DNA of 64,000 bases, from positions 1 to 64,000 of the forward strand of contig JAZOUB010000015.1 in NCBI GenBank assembly GCA_045657945.1, given 5' to 3'. This DNA comes from HGM04593 sp045657945 (GTDB taxonomy: Bacteria; Bacteroidota; Bacteroidia; Bacteroidales; Bacteroidaceae). A program made the position numbers and the translations under genes. The notes under the pieces are model-generated. The model had not been told where the DNA came from. It searched no databases and was given only the letters and a program-made list of their open reading frames with translations. Shown in pieces: positions 57,912 through 64,000 of the stretch (its first letter is position 1; each line of letters starts with the position of its first letter).

Positions 57912-58688
57912 TTATATCTGGAATTCACGCTTGCGAAGCACAAAGTCACGGCCAAGATACTTCTCACGCACAACTGGATTCTCTGAAAGTTCCTCGGGAG
58001 TACCCTCGAAAAGCACACGACCTTCAAAGAGCAGATAGGCGCGATCAGTAATACTCAACGTTTCCTGCACATTGTGGTCAGTGATAAGGATACCGATATT
58101 CTTATCCTTCAACTTCCATACGATGTATTGGATGTCCTCGACAGCGATGGGGTCGACACCGGCAAAAGGCTCGTCAAGCATAATGAACTTTGGATCAATC
58201 GCCAGACATCGCGCAATTTCGGTGCGGCGTCTTTCACCACCAGACAATCGGTCTCCAAGGTTCTTGCGCACCTTCTGCAAGCGAAACTCGGCAATAAGGC
58301 TCTCCAATTTATCCTTTTGATAATCAAGAGGTTTTCCTGTAAGCTCGAGCACTGACGCGATATTATCCTCAACAGTCATCTTGCGGAACACGCTTGCTTC
58401 CTGCGCTAAATAACCGATACCGGCGCGTGCACGTTTGTAAACAGGATATTTGGTTATCTCCTTATCATCAAGGAATATACGGCCGCCATTTGGAATGACA
58501 AGTCCTGTTGTCATGTAGAAAGAGGTCGTTTTCCCGGCACCGTTGGGACCAAGCAAACCAACAATTTCGCCCTGCTTAACATTGAATGACACATCATTCA
58601 CGACAGTGCGTTTGCCATATCGTTTCACAAGGTTCTCGGTGCGCAGCACCGTAGCCTCCTCATATTTGCCGGTAATCTCCATTTCCAT
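57912..58688 (-). CDS. lptB: LPS export ABC transporter ATP-binding protein
   Basis: A 258-residue ATPase of the LptB2FGC complex that extracts LPS from the inner membrane. Walker A GPNGAGKTT (residues 47-55), Q-loop LAQEASVFRKMTVEDNI, signature LSGGERRRTEIARCL, Walker B FIMLDEPFAGVDP and switch His in ITDHNVQETL, all typical of LptB. The start at 58688 is set by a full promoter at 58718-58749, whose predicted start point (about 58711) excludes the ATG at 58712, and by AGGA nine bases before 58688. It is divergent from mlaE. Confidence 0.94.
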   Translation of the reverse strand: MEMEITGKYEEATVLRTENLVKRYGKRTVVNDVSFNVKQGEIVGLLGPNGAGKTTSFYMTTGLVIPNGGRIFLDDKEITKYPVYKRARAGIGYLAQEASVFRKMTVEDNIASVLELTGKPLDYQKDKLESLIAEFRLQKVRKNLGDRLSGGERRRTEIARCLAIDPKFIMLDEPFAGVDPIAVEDIQYIVWKLKDKNIGILITDHNVQETLSITDRAYLLFEGRVLFEGTPEELSENPVVREKYLGRDFVLRKREFQI

Positions 58689-58717
58689 ATCTGGTTCCTG
58701 TAAACTATTCATCACGG

Positions 58718-58749
58718 CGAAGATAATGCATTTTTGCCGTTCCAACAAA
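58718..58749 (-). promoter_or_regulatory. Promoter of lptB
   Basis: Minus-strand -7 TATCTTCG (58718-58725) and -33 TTTG (58746-58749), 20 bases apart. The predicted start near 58711 gives a leader of about 23 nt. Confidence 0.68.
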
Positions 58750-58818
58750 AAAACCACCATTTTATAGCACAATTGCAAGCAATAACAGACATAGCAATGT
58801 TTATTGAACAAAAAGTAG

Positions 58819-58826
58819 TACCTTTG
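58819..58826 (+). promoter_or_regulatory. -7 box of mlaE-mlaF
   Basis: TACCTTTG, a perfect -7 box, 25 bases before the ATG at 58851, which supports that start over an open upstream extension. The -33 element is unclear. Confidence 0.5.
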
Positions 58827-58850
58827 CGCATATCTTATCATTTGAAGACA

Positions 58851-59600
58851 ATGTTTATCATAAACTCAATAAAGACTTTTGGCAGCTACCTGATACTCAT
58901 GCGGCAGGTTCTCAAGCGCCCCGAGCGATGGAGGATGTATTTCAGGCGCACGCTCCACGAAATATACCAGTTGGGAATAAACTCCATCCCCATTGTACTC
59001 GTCATCTCGTTGTTTATCGGCGCAGTACTTTGCATTCAGATGAAGACCAATGTCGAAAGTCCATGGATGCCAAAATTCGTTACCGGCTATGCCACACGCG
59101 AGGTTCTGTTGCTCGAGTTCTCATCAACAATCATGTGCCTTATACTTGCAGGCAAGGTCGGGTCAAACATCACATCCGAGATTGGCGCAATGAGAGTAAC
59201 CCAACAGATTGACGCACTTGACATGATGGGCGTAAACTCGGCAAACTTCTTGATTCTGCCCAAAATCACAGGCCTTGTATTCACAATCCCGATGCTGGTC
59301 ATCTTCAGTATTGCAGCCGGAATAGGCGGCGCTTTCCTCATAGGTCAGTTGACAAACATCATGACAGCCGAAGAACTGACCCTAGGACTGCAGCACGAGT
59401 TCACACCATGGTTCATCTGGTACAGTATCATCAAGAGTCTCTTCTTCGCCTTCATAATAACATCGGTGGCGTCGTTCTACGGCTACACAGTCAAGGGCGG
59501 TTCAATTGAAGTGGGAAAGGCCAGCACAAATGCCGTTGTCAGCTGCAGCGTGCTGATACTCTTCTCGGACATAATACTGACTAACATAATGATGCAATGA
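58851..59600 (+). CDS. mlaE: MlaE-family ABC transporter permease
   Basis: A 249-residue inner-membrane protein with about five or six membrane segments (IPIVLVISLFIGAVLCIQ, GLVFTIPMLVIFSIAAGIGGAF, SLFFAFIITSVASFYGY). Family motifs include EFSSTIMCLILAGKVGSNITSEIGAMRVTQQIDALDMMG in pieces, the signature of MlaE/YrbE permeases in lipid transport that keeps outer-membrane asymmetry. It overlaps mlaF by ATGA. The MCE-domain partner (MlaD) is not adjacent. Confidence 0.94.
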   Translation: MFIINSIKTFGSYLILMRQVLKRPERWRMYFRRTLHEIYQLGINSIPIVLVISLFIGAVLCIQMKTNVESPWMPKFVTGYATREVLLLEFSSTIMCLILAGKVGSNITSEIGAMRVTQQIDALDMMGVNSANFLILPKITGLVFTIPMLVIFSIAAGIGGAFLIGQLTNIMTAEELTLGLQHEFTPWFIWYSIIKSLFFAFIITSVASFYGYTVKGGSIEVGKASTNAVVSCSVLILFSDIILTNIMMQ

Positions 59601-60361
59601 TTGAAGTAATCAACATACACAAGCAGTTCGAGGGCAAGAGCGTACTCCATGACATCACCGCAACCTTCAATAATGGCGTCACCAATCTCATCATTGGCCA
59701 GAGCGGTGCCGGAAAGACCGTCATGCTCAAATGCATAGTGGGATTGCTTACACCCGACAAAGGCAAGGTCTTCTATGACGGACGCGACATAACCACATTG
59801 AAGCAGAAGGAGAAAATAGCCATACGGCGCGAGATTGGAATGTTGTTCCAGAGCGCAGCCCTGTTCGACTCTATGAGTGTGCTGGAGAATGTAATGTTTC
59901 CACTCGACATGTTCTCCAACATGACTTATAAGGAACGACTTGCACGCGCAAGAGCCTGTCTTGACCGCGTAAACCTGATTGAGGCACAGGAGAAGCTACC
60001 CGAGGAGATTTCGGGCGGCATGCAAAAACGCGCAGCCATTGCACGCGCCATAGCCCTGAAACCGCAATATCTTTTCTGCGACGAGCCCAATTCGGGACTC
60101 GACCCACAGACATCACTCATCATCGATGAACTGATACACAGCATCACTCAGGAATACAACATAACCACAATCGTCAATACACACGACATGAACTCGGTGA
60201 TGAACATCGGCGACCACATTCTGTTCCTCTCGGGCGGTAACCTTGCATGGGAGGGCGACAAGACACAAATCCTGAACACCGACAACAAACCACTGAACGA
60301 TTTCCTCTTCTCGAGCGAAATCCTGCGCCAAGTAAAGGAGCAGGCAATGAAAGGCAAATAA
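59597..60361 (+). CDS. mlaF: MlaF-family ABC transporter ATP-binding protein
   Basis: A 254-residue ATPase pairing with MlaE. Walker A GQSGAGKT (residues 34-41), Q-loop MLFQSAALFDSMSVLENV, signature ISGGMQKRAAIARAIAL, Walker B YLFCDEPNSGLDP and switch His in VNTHDMNSV; the ISGGMQKR signature is typical of MlaF rather than other ABC ATPases. The ATG overlaps the mlaE stop. A terminator follows, so the transcript holds only these two genes. Confidence 0.95.
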   Translation: MIEVINIHKQFEGKSVLHDITATFNNGVTNLIIGQSGAGKTVMLKCIVGLLTPDKGKVFYDGRDITTLKQKEKIAIRREIGMLFQSAALFDSMSVLENVMFPLDMFSNMTYKERLARARACLDRVNLIEAQEKLPEEISGGMQKRAAIARAIALKPQYLFCDEPNSGLDPQTSLIIDELIHSITQEYNITTIVNTHDMNSVMNIGDHILFLSGGNLAWEGDKTQILNTDNKPLNDFLFSSEILRQVKEQAMKGK

Positions 60362-60399
60362 GAAGAAAAGCAAAATCCCAGTGAACAGATAGAAAAAAT

Positions 60400-60431
60400 A
60401 AAAAATGACGACTGTATGGTCGTCATTTTTT
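60400..60431. terminator. Bidirectional terminator between mlaF and the GH109-like gene
   Basis: A 13-bp perfect stem (AAAAAATGACGAC and complement, loop TGTATG) with A6 and T6 at the ends. Confidence 0.9.
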
Positions 60432-60451
60432 ATTGTAAGCCTAGTAGTTTA

Positions 60452-62125
60452 TTACTTCTTAAGAGCCTTCTTCAACTCCTTTGCAATAGCCTTCTCTGCA
60501 GAAGCCTTTGCAGCGTTGAGCTTCTTCTGCGCAGCAGCCTCAGCCTTAGCATTGCCGGCAGCCTTAGCAGCCTTTACTGCATCGTAGAGAGCCCAAAGGT
60601 TCTTCTGTGCAGTAACCTTCTTCTGTGCAGCTGTGTAAGCCTCAGCCTCAGCCTCAGTAGCAGCCTCAGCCTCAGCAGTTGCAAATGCATGCTTGTAACC
60701 CTCTACCTCATTCCAGTGACCACGTGTAAAGTCGGGGAATGTAACGGCAGCGCAGTTGTTGTCCATTGACAATGTACCGAGTTCCGCCAAGCAGCACCAC
60801 TCTGCCATGTCATATACGTCCATATCAAGTGGCAAACCGTTCTGCAAGCAGTAAACAAGGCGTGAATCCATTACGAAGTCCATACCACCGTGACCGAGGT
60901 CGCGACCCTTCTCAACATACTTCTTGAGGATTGGGTGATAGTACTTCTCCATCATGGCATTTCTCTGCTCTGCATTCATGAAGCCGTGAGCGTTGAGGTT
61001 GTCAACCTGAGGAGCACCTGTACCCTTGAGAGCCTCACCAGAGAGTGCGAGCTCAGGAGTAGGATACTTTGTAGCATAACCCTTTGTACCTGTGAGCTTG
61101 AACAGACGGTTGTAGGGCTGTGGAGTCATAACGTTGTGCTGGATTTCAACAACCTTACCCTTTGCTGTACGCATGAGAGTTGTTGTGTGGTCACCATTGC
61201 GGAACTCGCCACACTCCTTGCCGGTCTTCTCCTTAACGAGCTCCTTGCCGAAGAATGGATCTGTATCCATTGCAACGAGAGTTGTGAAGCGGTCACCACG
61301 GTGAATATTCATGCACTGTGCAACGGGGCCAAGGCCGTGAGTAGCGTAGAGGTCGCCACGGTTCTCCTTGTTGTACTTCAGACGCCAGTGGAGGTTGTCA
61401 ACGTCATTGTCGGCAGGGTCCTTCCAGTATGCATCCCAGAACCACTCGAGGCTGTGGATATAAGCACCCTCGGCGCGGATAATCTCACCGAACACGCCAT
61501 CCTGAGCCATGGCAAGAGCATTCATCTCATAGTCGTCATAGCAGCAGTTCTCGAGGATGAAGCAGTGGAGACGTGTCTGCTCAGAGAGGTTGATAAGGCT
61601 CCAGCACTGCTCGAGGTTCATTGCAGAAGGCACCTCGATAGCTGTGTGCTTGCCGTTCTCCATTGCATACTTTGCAATTGGATAGTGGTGGTTCCAGTCG
61701 GCAGCAATGTAAACGAGGTCAACATCGGGACGCTCGCAAAGAGCCTTGTAACCATCAGCACCATAGTAGATGTCGGCAGGCATCAAACCCTGCTCGCGGA
61801 GGAACTTGTTGCACTCCTCGGCGCGCTCGTACTCATAGTCGCAAAGAGCAACGATTTCAACACCCGGGATACGGCAGAAACGGATAACTGCACCGTCACC
61901 ACGCATACCAAGACCGACGAACGCTACGCGAACAGTCTTGATTGGAGCAACAGCAAGGTTAAGAACATGCTCCTGACCAGCAGGACGCTCTGGAGTCTCA
62001 ACGACGATAGTACCTTTGTCCCAATGCCATTTTGTAGAGGGAGAAAGAGACTGAGCCTGTGATGTTGTGCCGGCAAACGCCATTACAGCAACAAGGGCTG
62101 CACCAAAAAATTTCTTCAAATTCAT
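60452..62125 (-). CDS. Secreted Gfo/Idh/MocA-type protein, GH109-like, with Ala/Lys-rich tail
   Basis: A 557-residue exported protein with signal peptide ending TTSQAQ. The Rossmann domain (VGLGMRGDG from residue 70) and GH109 motifs (EVPSAMNLEQCW, ENCCYDDYEMNALAMAQDGVFGEI, RAEGAYIHSLEWFW, YATHGLGPVAQCMNIHRGDR) match the NAD-dependent alpha-N-acetylgalactosaminidase family. The catalytic-region His is in THGLGP. The final 80 residues (478-557) are an unusual Ala/Lys/Glu-rich helical tail (TAAQKKVTAQKN, KAAKAAGNAKAEAAAQKK) that GH109 enzymes normally lack, partly encoded by GCCTCA-type hexamer repeats near 60645-60680. It has its own promoter and a strong downstream terminator. Confidence 0.9.
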   Translation of the reverse strand: MNLKKFFGAALVAVMAFAGTTSQAQSLSPSTKWHWDKGTIVVETPERPAGQEHVLNLAVAPIKTVRVAFVGLGMRGDGAVIRFCRIPGVEIVALCDYEYERAEECNKFLREQGLMPADIYYGADGYKALCERPDVDLVYIAADWNHHYPIAKYAMENGKHTAIEVPSAMNLEQCWSLINLSEQTRLHCFILENCCYDDYEMNALAMAQDGVFGEIIRAEGAYIHSLEWFWDAYWKDPADNDVDNLHWRLKYNKENRGDLYATHGLGPVAQCMNIHRGDRFTTLVAMDTDPFFGKELVKEKTGKECGEFRNGDHTTTLMRTAKGKVVEIQHNVMTPQPYNRLFKLTGTKGYATKYPTPELALSGEALKGTGAPQVDNLNAHGFMNAEQRNAMMEKYYHPILKKYVEKGRDLGHGGMDFVMDSRLVYCLQNGLPLDMDVYDMAEWCCLAELGTLSMDNNCAAVTFPDFTRGHWNEVEGYKHAFATAEAEAATEAEAEAYTAAQKKVTAQKNLWALYDAVKAAKAAGNAKAEAAAQKKLNAAKASAEKAIAKELKKALKK

Positions 62126-62217
62126 AATTACAGTTAATTAATTAATATGATGTGTTTTATCATTTTATCAGTCACCGCGGAGACCTAAAAGAAGGATGCT
62201 CCGCCGATTCATGACTA

Positions 62218-62248
62218 CAAAAATAGTCACAATAATATTATTTTACAA
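62218..62248 (-). promoter_or_regulatory. Promoter of the GH109-like gene
   Basis: Minus-strand -7 TATTTTTG (62218-62225) and -33 TTG (62246-62248), 20 bases apart. Leader about 86 nt. Confidence 0.72.
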
Positions 62249-62312
62249 TTATTCAAGGCTTTTTTTAGAGAACGGCAAACACCGATGTCCCTTATATACC
62301 AAAAACAATGTC

Positions 62313-63599
62313 TTATTCAAGTGTTGAAAAATCAATATCAGGAGCCTCGGTAACATTGCCTGCACGCTCAAACCAGGTTCCCGATGTCAAATAATCATCA
62401 AAGAAACCACCCATTGAAAGGAAGAAACCCTCACCCTCAACACCACCGGTATAATCGAGACGGTGTCTGAGGTGGCCGGTTGTGTCACAAGTGAAACGTC
62501 CGCGTGCCACAGGAATCCAACGGCCATCGGCTGTGCGTGCCCACTGATTGTAATAACATGCCTTGCGGTTAATGTATCCCATCACAGGGTTGAAGTTCTC
62601 AAGGAAAGAGTGTGCGTTTGTGTACCAGGTTGTGGTTTTTGGACGACGCCACGATGCCACAAGCACCCACTTGTCCTGGTGGTTATCGTAGAAGTAGGCT
62701 GTATAAACCGTGCTGTTATCACCGTCGGGCTTCACTCCCATAAGGAAACGGCAACGTTCACCGGCCTTCCAGTCATAGTGCATATAACTTTGACCGCCGG
62801 AACCCTCATTACCAAAATCATTTATCTTCACATTTTCTCCTTTTTTGACGAGTTGCACTCGCAAAGAATCGGGAATATCTGCAGGGTTGTCTGTTTCAAA
62901 AGGGCTCCACACCGAGAAGAGCACTCTTCTTGGATAAGGAAAATTGTTCTGCATTCCGAAATAACCTTGTCCGAAACCGCAAGCCATATAATAACTACTG
63001 GGGATATCACCCTCCTCGGGCACTACAACCTCGTTGTAGAACCACTCTATATTCTCTTTGGGGAGAGCATAACCCATGTGGACCGATGGACCGCGACGGC
63101 CAAAATGGGTACTGAAATCGGGGGCAACACAAACCACCGGAGCCGCATCGCCACTCACAAGAACAGCCGACACATTGCCAAAACCTGTACCGTTGTTTAT
63201 TTTCAAGCCACGGATATCCATTTTAACATAACCGGGTGCCTTCACCTTGAATGTACCGACCTCCACACGCGACAAATCATCGCTGTCGAGTCTGATTTTT
63301 TTCTTTTTACCCAATACGGTCACCTCAATCTTTGAGTCTCCCTTTGCCTGGAGCGCAACATTCATCTTGCCGCTCTTTTCCACTTTGAAGTAGAAGCTCA
63401 CGACATCTTCAGTGCTATCCCAATTGCGCAATGCACAATTGTGCTCGTCGATATATACGTTTTTGGAGTCACCGCCCTCTGACGTAGCAGTTACGTACGC
63501 ATTACCTGCCAAGGTAACAACACTCTCATCCTGTGCAACAGACGGCACAACGTGAAGCAGAACCGTAGCCAGCACCAACAATAGATTTCTAATTTTCAT
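62313..63599 (-). CDS. Secreted DUF5077/DUF3472 protein
   Basis: A 428-residue exported protein with signal peptide MKIRNLLLVLATVLLHVVPSVAQ. Residues about 27-150 form a DUF5077-like beta-sandwich (VTLAGNAYVTATSEGG, ALRNWDSTEDVVSFYFKV). Residues about 170-400 match DUF3472 (GFGQGYFGMQNNFPYPRRVLFSVWSP, SYMHYDWKAGERCRFLMG, TTWYTNAHSFLENFNP). Both domains occur together in Bacteroidetes secreted proteins and probably bind carbohydrate; no enzyme activity is established as far as I know. It starts 29 bases after the MORN protein gene. Confidence 0.85.
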   Translation of the reverse strand: MKIRNLLLVLATVLLHVVPSVAQDESVVTLAGNAYVTATSEGGDSKNVYIDEHNCALRNWDSTEDVVSFYFKVEKSGKMNVALQAKGDSKIEVTVLGKKKKIRLDSDDLSRVEVGTFKVKAPGYVKMDIRGLKINNGTGFGNVSAVLVSGDAAPVVCVAPDFSTHFGRRGPSVHMGYALPKENIEWFYNEVVVPEEGDIPSSYYMACGFGQGYFGMQNNFPYPRRVLFSVWSPFETDNPADIPDSLRVQLVKKGENVKINDFGNEGSGGQSYMHYDWKAGERCRFLMGVKPDGDNSTVYTAYFYDNHQDKWVLVASWRRPKTTTWYTNAHSFLENFNPVMGYINRKACYYNQWARTADGRWIPVARGRFTCDTTGHLRHRLDYTGGVEGEGFFLSMGGFFDDYLTSGTWFERAGNVTEAPDIDFSTLE

Positions 63600-63628
63600 A
63601 CAAATATCAATTTATAAGTCCTTTTCAA

Positions 63629-64000
63629 TTACTCGACCTTGGTATCACCCACCCATTTGCCATAATAGACACGATGGTCGGGCTTCACCAGCATACCGTA
63701 TCCGTCGCGGTAGCCACCCCGGTAGGCGCCATACCACAAATCGCCGTTTGCCCACTGATAGACGCCATACCCATGACGGCGTCCATTGTAGAACTCACCA
63801 AAATAGACATCGCCGTTCTTATATGTCTCTTTCTTGAATGTATATGGTGAAGGCTCGCCCTTTACCGACTTGACAAGCGGAAACTCCAACGGCAAATCAC
63901 CTTCTTTTGTATGCACACGAATTATTTCGCCTGTTGCGAGGTCATACATCACATAATGCTCATCGCTTCCTACCCGGACAACATTGCTGTTAATGAGCAT
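63629..64000 (-). CDS. MORN-repeat protein, possibly partial at the window edge
   Basis: At least 123 residues. The C-terminal half contains three MORN-type repeats (YKNGDVYFGEFYNGRRHGYG, YQWANGDLWYGAYRGGYRDGYG, VKPDHRVYYGKWVGD). The first half has no recognised domain. The first visible codon (ATG at 63998-64000) coincides with the edge, so the true start may lie outside. In bacteria MORN proteins are often linked to the envelope, but their role is open. Confidence 0.75.
   Translation of the reverse strand: MLINSNVVRVGSDEHYVMYDLATGEIIRVHTKEGDLPLEFPLVKSVKGEPSPYTFKKETYKNGDVYFGEFYNGRRHGYGVYQWANGDLWYGAYRGGYRDGYGMLVKPDHRVYYGKWVGDTKVE

Noticed and set aside
58712..58841. Longer lptB starts upstream of 58688
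   Set aside because: The predicted transcript start near 58711 and the AGGA before 58688 make these codons non-coding.
60890..62062. 390-codon open frame on the plus strand opposite the GH109-like gene
   Set aside because: Codon bias of the real gene leaves the opposite frame open; the product shows no recognisable domain, signal peptide or ribosome site.

Overview
The window is a piece of a Bacteroidales chromosome, probably a gut or rumen Prevotellaceae/Bacteroidaceae relative. Three things point there. Promoters fit the Bacteroidales -33 TTTG / -7 TAnnTTTG pattern at many start sites. Secreted proteins carry 'IYDLxGRRV...GIYI.xGKK' C-terminal tails. Typical Bacteroidales families are present (DUF4143 ATPase, calycin-like lipoprotein, OstA-like protein, acyl-ACP thioesterase, PorT). 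About 55 genes are supported, plus two tRNA-Val genes. There is no rRNA, CRISPR array, insertion sequence or prophage.

Layout. 1-5.2 kb: two related secreted modular proteins with sorting tails, a 53-residue small gene between them, and several intergenic repeats. 5.4-6.8 kb: a DUF4143 ATPase preceded by three short direct repeats spaced exactly 32 bp. 7.0-10.7 kb: a GH95 glycosidase with a long N-terminal extension. 10.9-16.5 kb: a probable operon reading TonB-dependent receptor, calycin-like lipoprotein, GH123/DUF4091-like hydrolase, flavodiiron protein. 16.5-19.9 kb: YqiA-like esterase, PorT, two paralogous secreted proteins and a frameshifted DUF5675 gene. 20-25 kb: uup, a DUF4890-like protein, lolD, tcdA and divergent asd. 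25-32 kb: rsgA-frr, DUF2007 protein, rplS, a split 5'-nucleotidase pair, a TlpA-like thioredoxin, ferredoxin and acyl-ACP thioesterase. 32-37.5 kb: manC, then purB-rluB-asnS. 37.6-39.3 kb: tandem tRNA-Val(TAC) genes and an OmpA-family protein. 39.4-50.7 kb: one long co-directional block, recQ-guaB-PPIase-lipoprotein-SurA-like-OstA-like-small membrane protein-mutL. 50.8-54.2 kb: tig-clpP-clpX. 54.3-57.9 kb: a subtilisin-family protease with a cleaved-adhesin-like domain and a sorting tail. 57.9-60.4 kb: lptB divergent from mlaE-mlaF. 60.4-64 kb: a GH109-type oxidoreductase/glycosidase, a DUF5077/DUF3472 protein and a MORN-repeat protein reaching the window edge.

Themes. Envelope biogenesis is heavily represented: lolD, lptB, the OstA-like protein, three SurA/PpiC-like chaperones, mlaEF, OmpA and PorT. 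Several secreted proteins carry tails that the PorT-containing type IX machinery could recognise. Secreted carbohydrate-active enzymes (GH95, GH123-like, GH109) suggest growth on host or plant glycans.

The points most worth a second look are: the frameshifted DUF5675 gene with two periplasmic paralogs behind it (a possible decayed effector/immunity cassette); an intergenic-type repeat inserted in frame into the calycin-like lipoprotein gene; the 32-bp-spaced repeats before the DUF4143 ATPase; an inverted repeat bracketing the uup -33 box; and a structured repeat found directly after the stop codons of three genes. Family names and consensus motifs were recognised from memory and reading; no database search was run.
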